DNA of 64,000 nt, from the NCBI GenBank assembly GCA_903828515.1, contig CAIKMD010000003.1:62001-126000 (forward strand), given 5' to 3'. The position numbers and the translations under genes are program-made. Below are positions 53,017 through 64,000 of the stretch, one piece after another (the stretch's first letter is position 1; every line of letters begins with the position of its first letter). This DNA comes from an uncultured Rhodospirillales bacterium (GTDB taxonomy: Bacteria > Pseudomonadota > Alphaproteobacteria > ATCC43930 > CGMCC-115725). Under the pieces are notes generated by a model. The model was not told where the DNA came from. It saw only the letters and a list, made by a program, of their open reading frames with translations, and made no database searches.

Positions 53017-53702
53017 TGCTGCGCCTTCACCCGCTCGGGGACGATGTCAGCCTCGAGATCGTCCCGGCGCCGCCCATCGACACCACGACACACGATCTGA
53101 TTCGCGCGCTCTGGGCCCGCGAGCAGGCAGGCCGTGCTCAACCCATGTTCGACGGCAAACTGTTTTCGCTGATCGAGCGCAACGGCTCGATCCTGCGCGG
53201 CTGCTTCGTCGATTACAGCGCCTTCGTTGCCCAGCGCGCGCAACCGGCGTTACGCGAGGTTTTGGGAATCAGGATGCTGGCGGTGTCGGGCCTGTTGCGG
53301 TGCCCGGACGGAATCGTCTTCGGTCAACGCGCCGACCATGTCCTGCAGGACCCCGAACACTGGGAACTGGTTCCGTCGGGCGGCATCGACGGGACGCCCC
53401 TCGATCCGCGGGCAAAGCTCCTCGAAGAACTCGCCGAGGAAACCGGTTGTCCCGCGTCGGCGATCACCCGCAACCGCGTCTTCGCGCTGGCCGAGGACGA
53501 CGAAGCCCACGCGTTTGAAATCTGCATCGAACTCGAAACCGGTTTGTCCGCGAGCGAACTCACGAACCTCCACAACGCAACCGGCCGGATCGAGTATACG
53601 GCACTCGCCATCGTGTCGCCGGCCGCGCTGCCCGTTTTCAGCGCGACCCATCCAGTCGTCGAACTGTCCCGCGCGCTGTTGGCGAATCGCGGTCTGCTCT
53701 AA
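53016..53702 (+). CDS. NUDIX hydrolase domain protein
   Basis: A 228-residue protein with a NUDIX-like domain in its second half. The Nudix box reads GIDGTPLDPRAKLLEELAEETGC: the ELAEETG part is intact, but the first Glu and the Arg are replaced (L and E). Such changes may alter metal binding. The N-terminal half is a unique segment. It is translationally coupled to the HAD gene. Nucleotide-sugar or other substrate unknown. Confidence 0.82.
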   Translation: MLRLHPLGDDVSLEIVPAPPIDTTTHDLIRALWAREQAGRAQPMFDGKLFSLIERNGSILRGCFVDYSAFVAQRAQPALREVLGIRMLAVSGLLRCPDGIVFGQRADHVLQDPEHWELVPSGGIDGTPLDPRAKLLEELAEETGCPASAITRNRVFALAEDDEAHAFEICIELETGLSASELTNLHNATGRIEYTALAIVSPAALPVFSATHPVVELSRALLANRGLL

Positions 53703-53714
53703 GGCAGCGACCCG

Positions 53715-56165
<2,451 letters not shown>

Positions 56166-57293
56166 TCATGCAATGCGGGCATCGGCCACGGCGAAGAATT
56201 GCGCGTCCTGCCGGAGCGGCGAGAACAGCGCGGCATCGGTGCCGGTGAGCCAGGCTTGGGTTTTGAGATCGAGAATTTCATGATAGAGGGCGGCGCGACG
56301 TTCGGCGTCGAGATGGGCGGCCACTTCGTCCAGCAACATGATCGGCGCGTGGCCGCATTGCGCCGCGATCAACCGCGCCTGCGCGAGAAGAATCGCCAGG
56401 AGCAGCGCCTTTTGTTCGCCGGTCGAACAAATCCCGGCCGGCATCCCGTTGCCGAGATGCGCCACCGCCAGATCGGCGCGATGCGGGCCGAAACAGGTCG
56501 CACCGGATTCGGCATCGACGCGGCGATGCGCGGCGAGGCGCCGGCGGACTTCGTCTTCGACAGCCAGCGCCGGCATGCGTTCGAGCAAGGCCTCGACCTC
56601 GCCTTCGATGACCAGTCGCGCTTGCGGGAACGGCCCGCGCGCTTCGCCGCAGGCGCGATCGAGCCGCATGACGCAATGCGCCCGCGCCGCGGCAAGCGCC
56701 ACGCCATGCGCCGCCATTTCTTCTTCGAGCGCATTCAGCCACGACGCATCGCCGGTGCCGTCGCGCAACAGCCGCAGCCGATCGCGCATCGCGCGTTCGT
56801 AAGAGCCGAGGCGCGCGGCATGTTCGGAATCGAAGCCGAGGACCAGGCGATCGAGAAAGCGCCGGCGCGCGCTGGCGGCTTCGGTGAAGAGCCGATCCAT
56901 CTGCGGCGTGAGCCAGATCAGGCTCGCGAGCCGCGCGAGTTCGGTTTGGCTTTTGGCCGGCGCACCGTCGATCCGCACCAGGCGGCGCTCGCCCGATTCG
57001 CTTTTGCCGTCGCGGCCGGTGCCGATCTGGACCGGACCATCCGACGTCGACATCTCGATCGAGAGCGCCCAGGAACCGCCGCCGCGACGATCGATCTCGG
57101 AAAGCTTGGCGCGGCGCAGCCCGCGGCCCGGCGCGAGGAACGAGACCGCTTCCAGCAGATTGGTTTTGCCCGCGCCGTTCGGGCCGGTGAGCACCACGGG
57201 CACCGGCGCCACCGTCAGGCGCGCTTCGGCATAGCAACGAAAATCCGTCAGCACGAGCCGCGCGAGCGCCGGCCCGGTGCTATGGGCACTCAC
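56166..57293 (-). CDS. recF: DNA recombination and repair protein RecF
   Basis: A 375-residue SMC-like ATPase that loads RecA at gaps with RecO and RecR. The Walker A is GPNGAGKTNLLEA near residue 37, the signature STGEQKALLL near 290, and Walker B LLDEVAAHLD. I chose GTG at 57293 because it gives a normal length; a TTG at 57329 would add 12 residues. It lies 50 bases after dnaN. Confidence 0.95.
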   Translation of the reverse strand: MSAHSTGPALARLVLTDFRCYAEARLTVAPVPVVLTGPNGAGKTNLLEAVSFLAPGRGLRRAKLSEIDRRGGGSWALSIEMSTSDGPVQIGTGRDGKSESGERRLVRIDGAPAKSQTELARLASLIWLTPQMDRLFTEAASARRRFLDRLVLGFDSEHAARLGSYERAMRDRLRLLRDGTGDASWLNALEEEMAAHGVALAAARAHCVMRLDRACGEARGPFPQARLVIEGEVEALLERMPALAVEDEVRRRLAAHRRVDAESGATCFGPHRADLAVAHLGNGMPAGICSTGEQKALLLAILLAQARLIAAQCGHAPIMLLDEVAAHLDAERRAALYHEILDLKTQAWLTGTDAALFSPLRQDAQFFAVADARIA

Positions 57294-57343
57294 CTCGAAC
57301 TCGATGGCCTCGTTGGCTGTTGCCCGCAACGGTGCTTCGACCC

Positions 57344-58462
57344 TCAGACCCGCATCGGCATAAGCACGTAGAGCGCGCTCGCATCGGCGCTGTCGCGAAC
57401 CACGGTCGGCGACGCCGCGTCGGCCAAGGCAAAGCGCGCGCCCTCGCCTTCGATCTGCTCGGCAATATCGAGCAGGTAGCGCGAATTGAAGCCGATCTCC
57501 AAAGGCTGCGCGGAGTAGCGCACTTCGAGTTCTTCGGTCGCGGTGCCGTTCTCGGGGCTGGTCGCCGAAAGCGTGAGGCTGCCGCGTTCGATCGCGAGTT
57601 TCACCGCGCGGCTCTTTTCGGTCGAAATGGTCGACACGCGATCGACCGCTTCGGCGAAGAGCTTGCAGTCGACTTCGAGGATGCGATCGTTGCCCGACGG
57701 AATGACCCGGTCGTAATCCGGGAACGTTCCATCGATCAGTTTCGAGGTCAGCACCGTCTCGGCGAAGGTGAACCGAATCTTGGTGTCGGAGAGCGACACC
57801 GAAACATCGTCCTGCATCTCGTCGAGAAGCTTCCTGAGTTCCATCACCGTTTTGCGCGGGACGATCACGCCCGGCATGCCGGCGGCGCCCTCGGGCAGCG
57901 GAATTTCCATGCGCGCCAGGCGATGGCCGTCAGTCGCGACCGCGCGCAACATGTCGACCTGGTCGGATTTGGCGGCATGGAGATAGATGCCGTTGAGGTA
58001 GTAGCGGGTTTCCTCGGTCGAGATGGCGAACCGCGTGCGGTCGATCAGGCGTTTCAGATCGCCGGCCGAGAGCAGGAAATTATGCGCGAGTTCGCCGCCC
58101 GCCATCAGCGGATAATCTTCCGGCGGCAGGCAGGACAGGGTGAAGGTCGAGCGGCCCGAGCGCAGGGTCATCAACCCCTTTTCGCCCGTCGTCTCGAGTT
58201 CGATCTGCGAGCCGTCGCGCAGCTTACGGATGATGTCGTAGAGCGTGTGAGCGGGAACCGTGGTTGCCCCCGACTTGCTGACCTGAGCGACGAGCGACGC
58301 CACCATCTCGATGTCCATGTCGGTCGCGGAGAGCGACAATTTCGTGCCCTCGGCCCGCAGCAGGACGTTCGAGAGGATGGGAATGGTGTTGCGCCGTTCG
58401 ACAACACTCTGCACGTGACCCAGGGCGCGGAGTAGTGCTGCGCGTTCGATTGTGAGTTTCAT
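57344..58462 (-). CDS. dnaN: DNA polymerase III beta subunit (sliding clamp)
   Basis: A 372-residue processivity clamp with three repeated domains. It begins MKLTIERAALLRALGHVQSVVERRNTIPILSN, the usual opening, and ends with the YVLMPMRV C-terminal consensus. The start is the ATG at 58462; the frame continues upstream but codes for no family sequence. A gap of 210 bases separates it from dnaA and may hold a promoter. Confidence 0.97.
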   Translation of the reverse strand: MKLTIERAALLRALGHVQSVVERRNTIPILSNVLLRAEGTKLSLSATDMDIEMVASLVAQVSKSGATTVPAHTLYDIIRKLRDGSQIELETTGEKGLMTLRSGRSTFTLSCLPPEDYPLMAGGELAHNFLLSAGDLKRLIDRTRFAISTEETRYYLNGIYLHAAKSDQVDMLRAVATDGHRLARMEIPLPEGAAGMPGVIVPRKTVMELRKLLDEMQDDVSVSLSDTKIRFTFAETVLTSKLIDGTFPDYDRVIPSGNDRILEVDCKLFAEAVDRVSTISTEKSRAVKLAIERGSLTLSATSPENGTATEELEVRYSAQPLEIGFNSRYLLDIAEQIEGEGARFALADAASPTVVRDSADASALYVLMPMRV

Positions 58463-58672
58463 GGCTGGCGGGTTCACGCTCGTTGGAGGCGGCTTCCGGC
58501 ATCCCGGAAAGCTTCGGGAAACCCCGCCCAACCCGGCCCGAACGGCCGGGGCGGAACGGGAAGAAATCATAGCATAACCGAGCCAGCCGGTACACCCTTA
58601 CGCAGGGCCGGAAAGCTTCAAAAACTGCCTGATTTTCGGCCTTTTCGGCCGCTCGGTCGCGCCGGCCGCAGC

Positions 58673-60058
58673 TTAGGTTTCGAGCATCCGGCGCAGCAGC
58701 TCGATATCCTCGGCCATGACCCGATCCGAGGCCCGCAATTCCTCGATCTTGCGAACCGCGTGCATGACCGTGGTGTGGTCGCGGCCGCCGAATTTCCGGC
58801 CGATTTCCGGCAGCGAGCGCGGCGTCAGCTGCTTGCAGAGATACATCGCGACCTGGCGCGGCCGGGCAACCGCGCGGGCGCGGCGGGCGGAATGCATGTC
58901 GGCGAGGCGGATATTGTAATGCTCGGCGACCCGCTTCTGGATCTCGTCGATAGTGACGCGGCGGTCATTCGCGCGCAGCAGATCGTGCAGCACTTCCGCC
59001 GAGCTTTCGAGCGTGACCTCGCGCCCGACCAACTGCGTATGGGCGTAGATGCGGTTGAGCGCGCCTTCCAACTCGCGAACGTTCGAGGTGATGCGATGGG
59101 CGAGAAATTCCAGCACCTTGGGCGGCACCGTGGCGCGGCTGTTCTCGGCCTTCGACTGCAGAATCCCGAGCCGCAATTCATAGGTCGTCGGGTGGACGTC
59201 GGCGACCAGGCCCCAGCCCAGGCGCGACCGCATCCGCTCTTCCATGCCTTCGAGATCGGTCGGCGACTTATCGGCGGAAATCACGATCTGGCGGTTCTGG
59301 TCGACCAGCGCGTTGAAAGTATGGAAGAACTCCTCCTGCGTGGTGTCCTTGCCCGAGATGAACTGGACGTCGTCGATCATCAGCACGTCGACCGAGCGGA
59401 ACTGCGCCTTGAACGCCATCGTGTCCTTGAAGCGCAGGGCACGAATGAACTGGTACATGAATTTTTCGGCCGAGAGATAGATCACCCGGCGCTTCGGATC
59501 GTGGGTGCGGATATGCCAGGCGATCGCATGCATGAGATGCGTCTTGCCCAGGCCAACGCCGCCGTAAAGAAACAGCGGATTGAACGGTACCGAGCGATTG
59601 GGCCCGACTTGCGACTCGGCGACGCGGCGCGCGGCGGCGTGGGCCAACTCGTTCGGCTTGCCGACGACGAAATTATCGAAGGTGAAGCGCGGGTCGAGCG
59701 GCGCGCTGATGTTTTTGTCGTCGGCGGATTCGGCGCTTTCGCGCGTCGGCGCTTCGCGAACCTGCGGTTCCGGCGCCTCTTCGGCTGCCGCGCCAATGAC
59801 GAGAATCTCGACGTTCGCCACGTCACCGTTCTCGGCATTCCACAACGAGCGAATGCGATCGGCGTAGTGACCGGCAACCCAGTCACGCAGAAATCGGGTC
59901 GGCACCGCGATTTTGACGCAGCCGTCCTCGATCGTGTGCAAACTCATATTGCGGAGCCAGCTGCGATACGCCGCGTCGCCGAATTCGGTACGCAACCGAG
60001 CGCGTACCCTCGCCCATTGGGACTGGGCCTCGTTGCCGCGTCCCAAGGATTCCGCCAT
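58673..60058 (-). CDS. dnaA: Chromosomal replication initiator protein DnaA
   Basis: A 461-residue initiator. Domain I is at the N-terminus ([16 protein letters not shown]), a Glu/Pro-rich linker spans about residues 85-115, the AAA+ Walker A is [11 protein letters not shown] and the sensor [11 protein letters not shown] follows, and domain IV ends with [18 protein letters not shown]. It is transcribed toward dnaN. The region ahead shows no clear DnaA boxes. Confidence 0.98.
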   Translation of the reverse strand: MAESLGRGNEAQSQWARVRARLRTEFGDAAYRSWLRNMSLHTIEDGCVKIAVPTRFLRDWVAGHYADRIRSLWNAENGDVANVEILVIGAAAEEAPEPQVREAPTRESAESADDKNISAPLDPRFTFDNFVVGKPNELAHAAARRVAESQVGPNRSVPFNPLFLYGGVGLGKTHLMHAIAWHIRTHDPKRRVIYLSAEKFMYQFIRALRFKDTMAFKAQFRSVDVLMIDDVQFISGKDTTQEEFFHTFNALVDQNRQIVISADKSPTDLEGMEERMRSRLGWGLVADVHPTTYELRLGILQSKAENSRATVPPKVLEFLAHRITSNVRELEGALNRIYAHTQLVGREVTLESSAEVLHDLLRANDRRVTIDEIQKRVAEHYNIRLADMHSARRARAVARPRQVAMYLCKQLTPRSLPEIGRKFGGRDHTTVMHAVRKIEELRASDRVMAEDIELLRRMLET

Positions 60059-60393
60059 GCCTCACTCCCCCAGAAGCAAAAGCGCCGAACGTCGGGCGCG
60101 CAAGCTACACGCGACGGAAACGAGGAATACTCCCCACCTCACGCCGTCTCGTCACGAACCGCAGCGGCTAGTTACCGTTCAACCCTCAAGCAAACCGTAC
60201 TAGCACGCTGTTAAACACTTGTTTGGAAACCGCCTCACCGTCGCGTCGTGCGTGCCGATATGTTTTTCTCGATCACGTTCGCCGTTCGACGACCAGACAA
60301 CATTACCTAAGCGCGAAGGCTCATGGCAACATCTCTGAAAAAAAATTGACGCAGAATTATTTTGAAGTGGCCGCGAAGCCACGCTTCGCGTGT
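60059..60393. other. Gene-free region between dnaA and rpsT
   Basis: This 335-base gap holds no gene that I can support. It must contain the dnaA promoter (minus strand). Visible structure: a hairpin CGCGAAGC-CAC-GCTTCGCG at 60372-60390 just after the rpsT stop, an A8 run at 60337-60345 (T8 on the minus strand) that may help end rpsT transcription, and a palindrome AAACACTTGTTT at 60213-60224. No TTATCCACA-type DnaA box was found, so it is not an obvious origin. Confidence 0.6.
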
Positions 60394-60654
60394 TTAGAGC
60401 GCCTTGATACGCGCGGACAGACGCGAGAGCTTGCGCGAGACGGTGCGATGATGCAGCACGCCTTTGCCGACGCCGCGTTGAAGCTCGGGCGCCCCTTCAG
60501 CGAAGGCTTGCTTCGCCGCGTTCTTGTCGCCGGACGAGATCGCCGTCTCGATCTTCTTCACGAAAGTGCGGATGCGGCTCATGCGCGCGCGGTTAACGTC
60601 CGTGCGACGCTCAGTCTGCCGAATACGCTTTTCTGCCGAAGGATGATTAGCCAT
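60394..60654 (-). CDS. rpsT: 30S ribosomal protein S20
   Basis: An 86-residue basic protein beginning [27 protein letters not shown], typical of S20, which binds 16S rRNA early in small-subunit assembly. Positively charged all along, with the usual [15 protein letters not shown] end. It has its own strong promoter and precedes dnaA on the same strand, a frequent order in Alphaproteobacteria. Confidence 0.98.
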   Translation of the reverse strand: MANHPSAEKRIRQTERRTDVNRARMSRIRTFVKKIETAISSGDKNAAKQAFAEGAPELQRGVGKGVLHHRTVSRKLSRLSARIKAL

Positions 60655-60689
60655 CGTCGCCCTGTCGAAAAGTATAAAGAGAAGGGCGG

Positions 60690-60718
60690 TTTATACCGAT
60701 CGCACGCGGTGCGGTCAA
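60690..60718 (-). promoter_or_regulatory. Strong sigma-70 promoter of rpsT
   Basis: On the minus strand TTGACC (60718-60713), 17 bases, TATAAA (60695-60690), with the start codon 36 bases downstream of the -10. This is the clearest promoter of the window, as expected for a ribosomal protein gene. Confidence 0.8.
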
Positions 60719-60750
60719 GCTGCCCGTGAAAGGGCAAAAACCCTTGCCGC

Positions 60751-61527
60751 TCAACGGTTTTTAAACGCTGGTTTACGCTTCTCGACAAAGGCGGCCATGC
60801 CTTCTTTCTGATCATCGGTCGCGAACATCGCGTGAAACAGGCGCCGTTCGAAACGAACGCCTTCGGCAAGCGTCGTCTCGAACGCGCGATTGACCGCCTC
60901 TTTGCCCGCAAGCACCGATGCCCGCGACAGCGACGCGATCTTGTCGGCGAGCTTCATCGCCTCTTCCATGAGTTTGTCGTTCGGCACGATGCGGCTGACG
61001 AGACCGCTGCGTTCGGCCTCGGCCGCATCCATCATGCGGCCCGAGAGCACCATTTCCATTGCCTTCGCCTTGCCGACGGCGCGCGTCAGGCGCTGCGTGC
61101 CGCCGGAACCCGGAATGATGCCGAGCGTGATCTCCGGTTGTCCGAATTTCGCGCTTTCGGCGGCAATGATCGTATCGCACATCATCGCCATCTCGCAGCC
61201 GCCGCCCAGGGCAAAGCCGGCGACCGCCGCGATCACCGGTTTGCGGCATTGCGTCACCCGCTCCCAGCCATCGGTGATGAAGTCCTGCACATAGCAGTCG
61301 ACAAAGCTTTTGCCCGCCATTTCCTTGATGTCGGCGCCCGCCGCGAAGGCTTTTTCGCTTCCGGTGATCACGATGGCGCCGATTTCGGCATCCGCCTCGA
61401 ACGTATCGAGCGCGGTACCCAATTCGCGCACCAGGGCATCGCACAACGCATTAAGCGCCTGCGGCCGGTTGAACGTGATGAGGCCGACGCGCCCGCGCGT
61501 TTCGACCAGGATGTTTTCATACGTCAT
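60751..61527 (-). CDS. Enoyl-CoA hydratase
   Basis: A 258-residue crotonase-fold enzyme for beta-oxidation. It has [16 protein letters not shown], the oxyanion-hole segments [12 protein letters not shown] and [11 protein letters not shown], and [14 protein letters not shown] with the usual active-site residues (glutamates in the two helices). Short-chain acyl-CoA is the likely substrate. It is third in a run mutM - 61542 gene - hydratase. Confidence 0.95.
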   Translation of the reverse strand: MTYENILVETRGRVGLITFNRPQALNALCDALVRELGTALDTFEADAEIGAIVITGSEKAFAAGADIKEMAGKSFVDCYVQDFITDGWERVTQCRKPVIAAVAGFALGGGCEMAMMCDTIIAAESAKFGQPEITLGIIPGSGGTQRLTRAVGKAKAMEMVLSGRMMDAAEAERSGLVSRIVPNDKLMEEAMKLADKIASLSRASVLAGKEAVNRAFETTLAEGVRFERRLFHAMFATDDQKEGMAAFVEKRKPAFKNR

Positions 61528-61541
61528 GGATTCATGCTCCG

Positions 61542-61892
61542 TCAGTGCGGCGATAGGGTAAAGCCGACCGTGAGGCGGCCGTCCTGACCCCGGAAATCGA
61601 GTTTCAGATGTTCGGCGTCACGCTGCCATTGATCGGCACCGGTCTTCTTCCAGCCAAGCTGGGGCAAACTGTCGGTATAGAAGTGTCTGACATCGGCGCG
61701 GCTCTCATTGCCCTGGGCTTGTGCTTCGACGATACGACCCTCGGGTTTGTCGAAAATCAGCGACGAGCCTTTGACCGGTTTCAGCCCCGGCATCAACGGA
61801 ATATCCTCGGTGCCATCGACGAATTCGGCGGCGCGCAAGCGCGACGCGGCGATAAGACACAACGGCAGGGCGAGGAGAAGACGCCGATACAT
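61542..61892 (-). CDS. Exported hypothetical protein
   Basis: A 116-residue protein with a signal peptide ([21 protein letters not shown], cleavage around residue 22). The mature part has [22 protein letters not shown] and [14 protein letters not shown], a pattern of small periplasmic proteins found next to mutM in Alphaproteobacteria. Function unknown. It lies 14 bases from mutM and 14 from the hydratase, so all three are probably co-transcribed. Confidence 0.82.
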   Translation of the reverse strand: MYRRLLLALPLCLIAASRLRAAEFVDGTEDIPLMPGLKPVKGSSLIFDKPEGRIVEAQAQGNESRADVRHFYTDSLPQLGWKKTGADQWQRDAEHLKLDFRGQDGRLTVGFTLSPH

Positions 61893-61906
61893 CCGCAAAC
61901 CTAGCC

Positions 61907-62740
61907 TCAGCGCTGACGCTTCGCACAGAAAAAAGTCGACCGGCCGCTTTGGACAATCCGCTTGATGCTCTTGCCGCAGTCGCAGCCGGGACAAGGTTCG
62001 CCCTCCTTGCCATAGACCGCCCAGTGATGCTGGAAATAGCCCAATTCGCCGGACGCCTGGACGTAATCCCGTAGCGAACTGCCACCAGCAGCAATCGCGC
62101 GCGTCAGGACGTCGCGGATCGCGGTCACCAATCGTTCGGCGCGTTCGCCCTGTACCTGCGCAGCGAGGCGTTTAGGCGAAATCCCCGCGCCATGGAGCGC
62201 TTCGCAGACATAGATATTGCCGAGCCCGGCCACAACCTGTTGATCCAGCAACGCCGCCTTGATCGGTGTTTTCTTTCCGGCGAGCGCCACCGCGAGAGCG
62301 GGGCCGTTGAAATCATTGCCTAAAGGTTCGGGCCCCAGCAGACGAAATCGCTCATAGTCGGGGAATGCCGTTGCGTCCGCATAATCCAGCATGCCGAAGC
62401 GACGCGCGTCGTTGAAGCGAAGTTCGGTGCCGTCCTCGAAGCGGAACACCGCGTGATCGTGTTTCGCCCGCGGCACAGCGGCGTCGGGCGCGACGATGAT
62501 CATGCGCCCCGACATGCCGAGATGCGCGATGACCACGCCGCCGTCTTCGATATGCATCAGGATGTATTTGGCCCGGCGCGAAAAGCGCTCGATCCGGCGT
62601 TGTTCGAGCCGGTTCGCCAGGCCCGGCGGGATCGCGCTGCGCAAATCCGGACGTGCCAGATCGAGACGCGCCAGGCGTTTGCCGGCAAGTGCGGCGGACA
62701 GGCCGCGCACCACGGTCTCGACTTCGGGAAGTTCAGGCAT
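61907..62740 (-). CDS. mutM: Formamidopyrimidine-DNA glycosylase
   Basis: A 277-residue base-excision repair enzyme for 8-oxoguanine and formamidopyrimidines. It begins MPELPEVETVVRGL, which gives the catalytic Pro2 and Glu3 after Met removal. The C-terminal zinc finger reads CPGCDCGKSIKRIVQSGRST with FFCAKRQR at the end; the first cysteine pair is C-x2-C and the second has one clear cysteine in FFC, with the earlier DCGK giving the other. It is divergent from ubiE, 44 bases apart. Confidence 0.95.
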   Translation of the reverse strand: MPELPEVETVVRGLSAALAGKRLARLDLARPDLRSAIPPGLANRLEQRRIERFSRRAKYILMHIEDGGVVIAHLGMSGRMIIVAPDAAVPRAKHDHAVFRFEDGTELRFNDARRFGMLDYADATAFPDYERFRLLGPEPLGNDFNGPALAVALAGKKTPIKAALLDQQVVAGLGNIYVCEALHGAGISPKRLAAQVQGERAERLVTAIRDVLTRAIAAGGSSLRDYVQASGELGYFQHHWAVYGKEGEPCPGCDCGKSIKRIVQSGRSTFFCAKRQR

Positions 62741-62784
62741 CGGCGGCGTTTGGCGGGGGTTGGAGGGTGGGCTATCGTAGCGCG

Positions 62785-63555
62785 ATGGCGAGCAAGATAG
62801 CAGGGGCGGCCCAAAAAGACCGAGCCGACTTCGGTTTCCGCGAAGTCGGCGCCGACGAGAAGACGAAGCTCGTCCGCGACGTGTTCGACAATGTCGCGCG
62901 GCGTTACGACCTGATGAACGATCTGATGAGTGGCGGCGTCCATCGTTTGTGGAAAGCCGAGCTGATCGATCTGCTGGCGCCGCAACCTAGGCAAACGCTG
63001 CTCGACCTCGCCGGCGGAACCGGCGACGTCGCCAGCCGGTTCCTGGCCTGCGTCGATGGCGACGCGACCGCCATCGTCTGCGACATCAATGAAAGCATGG
63101 TCTCCCAGGGCCGCGATCGCGCGATCGATAACGGCGCGCTGACCGGCGTGACCTGGATGACCGGCGATGCGGAGAATCTGCCGATCGCCAGCGCCAGCGT
63201 CGATGCCTGCACGATTTCTTTCGGGCTGCGCAACGTCACGCGAAAAGAGCGCGCGCTTGCCGAGGCCCATCGGGTCCTGAAACCCGGCGGCCGTTTCCTT
63301 TGTCTCGAATTCAGCCGGGTTCAGGCGCCGCTCTTGCGCCGCGCCTACGATCTCTATTCGTTCGCGGTCCTGCCGCGCCTCGGTCAGGTCGTCGCCCGCG
63401 ACCGCGATTCCTATCAATATCTGGTCGAGAGCATTCGCCGGTTTCCGCCGCAACCCGAACTCGCCGCGATGATGGGCGCCGTCGGGTTCGAACAGGTGAC
63501 GTGGCGCAACCTGATGGGTGGCATTGCCGCCCTCCACTCCGGCTGGCGATTGTAA
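62785..63555 (+). CDS. ubiE: Ubiquinone/menaquinone biosynthesis C-methyltransferase
   Basis: A 256-residue SAM methyltransferase that methylates the benzoquinol ring in ubiquinone synthesis. SAM motif DLAGGTGDVAS is near residue 73, and the family signatures RYDLMNDLMSGGVHRLWK and GLRNVTRKERALAEAHRVLKPGGR are complete. The ATG at 62785 gives MASKIAGAAQKDRADFGF, an alphaproteobacterial form. It is divergent from mutM. Confidence 0.96.
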   Translation: MASKIAGAAQKDRADFGFREVGADEKTKLVRDVFDNVARRYDLMNDLMSGGVHRLWKAELIDLLAPQPRQTLLDLAGGTGDVASRFLACVDGDATAIVCDINESMVSQGRDRAIDNGALTGVTWMTGDAENLPIASASVDACTISFGLRNVTRKERALAEAHRVLKPGGRFLCLEFSRVQAPLLRRAYDLYSFAVLPRLGQVVARDRDSYQYLVESIRRFPPQPELAAMMGAVGFEQVTWRNLMGGIAALHSGWRL

Positions 63556-63567
63556 TAGCGACGAAAG

Positions 63568-63595
63568 TTGCACACTGCCGCTAGTGTTCTATAGT
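63568..63595 (+). promoter_or_regulatory. Probable sigma-70 promoter of coaBC
   Basis: TTGCAC (63568-63573), 16 bases, TATAGT (63590-63595), followed 24 bases later by the GTG start and the ribosome site AAGGAG. Both boxes fit the consensus well. Confidence 0.6.
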
Positions 63596-63619
63596 GAGGC
63601 CAGGCTCAAGGAGAGCACA

Positions 63620-64000
63620 GTGCTTCACGGCCGGCGCATCCTGTTGATCGTCTCGGGCGGCATCGCCGCCTATAAGAGTCTCGATCTCATTCGCCGCCTC
63701 AGGGCGCGCGGCGCAACGGTGCGCTGCATCCTCACCGCCGGCGCGCAACAATTCATCACACCACTCTCGGCATCCGCCCTCTCGGGCGAAAAAGCCTATA
63801 CCGATCTCTTCTCGCTGACCGACGAAAGCGAGATGGGTCATCTGCGCCTCGCGCAGGAATCCGACCTGCTCGTCGTGGCGCCGGCCTCGGCCGATCTCAT
63901 CGCCAAGATGGCCGGCGGTCTGGCCGACGATCTTGCCTCGACCGCGTTGCTCGCGACCGACAAGCCGATCCTGATCGCGCCCGCGATGAATTTCCGCATG
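63620..64000 (+). CDS. coaBC: Phosphopantothenoylcysteine decarboxylase / phosphopantothenate-cysteine ligase (N-terminal part)
   Basis: The first 127 residues of the bifunctional CoA-synthesis enzyme, cut by the window edge. The CoaC flavoprotein part is clear: ILLIVSGGIAAYKSLDLIRRL, then PLSALSG-like segments, VVAPASADLIAKMAGG and the active-site PAMNFRM. Start is GTG at 63620 with an AAGGAG site seven bases before. In many relatives ubiB lies between ubiE and coaBC; here it does not. Confidence 0.93.
   Translation, partial: MLHGRRILLIVSGGIAAYKSLDLIRRLRARGATVRCILTAGAQQFITPLSASALSGEKAYTDLFSLTDESEMGHLRLAQESDLLVVAPASADLIAKMAGGLADDLASTALLATDKPILIAPAMNFRM

Noticed and set aside
58463-58672. A promoter for dnaN in the gap after dnaA
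   Set aside because: TATGAT-like sequence exists near 58567-58575 on the minus strand, but no acceptable -35 box at the right distance was found.
60372-60390. The hairpin after rpsT as a classical terminator
   Set aside because: The stem is good but no T-run follows it directly on the minus strand; the T8 stretch lies about 30 bases further, so it is only mentioned in the gap description.

Overview
The window is a gene-dense, GC-rich stretch of an alphaproteobacterial chromosome. Evidence for this placement is the order dnaA-dnaN-recF-gyrB next to rpsT, homospermidine synthase, a DUF1674 (SDHAF4-like) protein, the DUF2849/DUF934 sulfite reductase operon, and a BI-1/YccA protein. The order is uncertain; a Rhodospirillales-like or Hyphomicrobiales-like bacterium fits. 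No tRNA, rRNA, CRISPR array, insertion sequence or prophage was seen.

Left arm (1-8.3 kb, minus strand). Transcription runs oxc -> frc -> sucC -> sucD -> fdhB -> brnT -> brnA -> fdhA, and fdhA leaves the window. Oxc and Frc turn oxalate into formate plus CO2, and the two-subunit formate dehydrogenase oxidises the formate to CO2 with NAD+. Succinyl-CoA synthetase genes sit in the middle of this pathway, and a BrnT/BrnA toxin-antitoxin pair lies between the two dehydrogenase genes.

8.4-24.2 kb is ordinary housekeeping. It holds homospermidine synthase, a Rieske ferredoxin, an EVE-domain protein, a Tam-like methyltransferase, two small coupled membrane proteins, an assimilatory sulfite (or nitrite) reductase operon with a peroxiredoxin inside it, ThpR, TesA divergent from a YbbA/YbbP-type ABC exporter, DoxX, an ArsR-SRPBCC pair with a perfect palindromic operator, and a Bax-inhibitor-1 protein.

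24.2-41.7 kb is the most interesting part. Housekeeping genes rsmB, rpe, a heparinase II/III protein and purH, which often cluster in this class, are separated by two oxidative gene blocks. The first (26.3-33.4 kb) encodes a Rieske ring-hydroxylating oxygenase (alpha and beta), two gluconate-2-dehydrogenase-like pairs (subunit 3 plus GMC flavoprotein) and a c-type cytochrome. The second (35.7-39.0 kb) is a tandem pair of FAD aromatic monooxygenases. A 4,5-dihydroxyphthalate-decarboxylase-like protein follows purH. The two GMC pairs differ: only the second has a Tat signal on its small subunit, and only the second keeps the expected active-site Asn.

41.8-53.7 kb has a lipoprotein, a REP-like inverted repeat, an SDR enzyme, acetyl-CoA synthetase, a methyltransferase, a lytic transglycosylase, unknown proteins, gentisate 1,2-dioxygenase, a ThDP enzyme, a HAD phosphatase and a degenerate NUDIX protein. 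53.7-64 kb carries gyrB, recF, dnaN, dnaA, rpsT, an enoyl-CoA hydratase, mutM, ubiE and the start of coaBC. The dnaA-rpsT gap is the only gene-free stretch over 300 bases.
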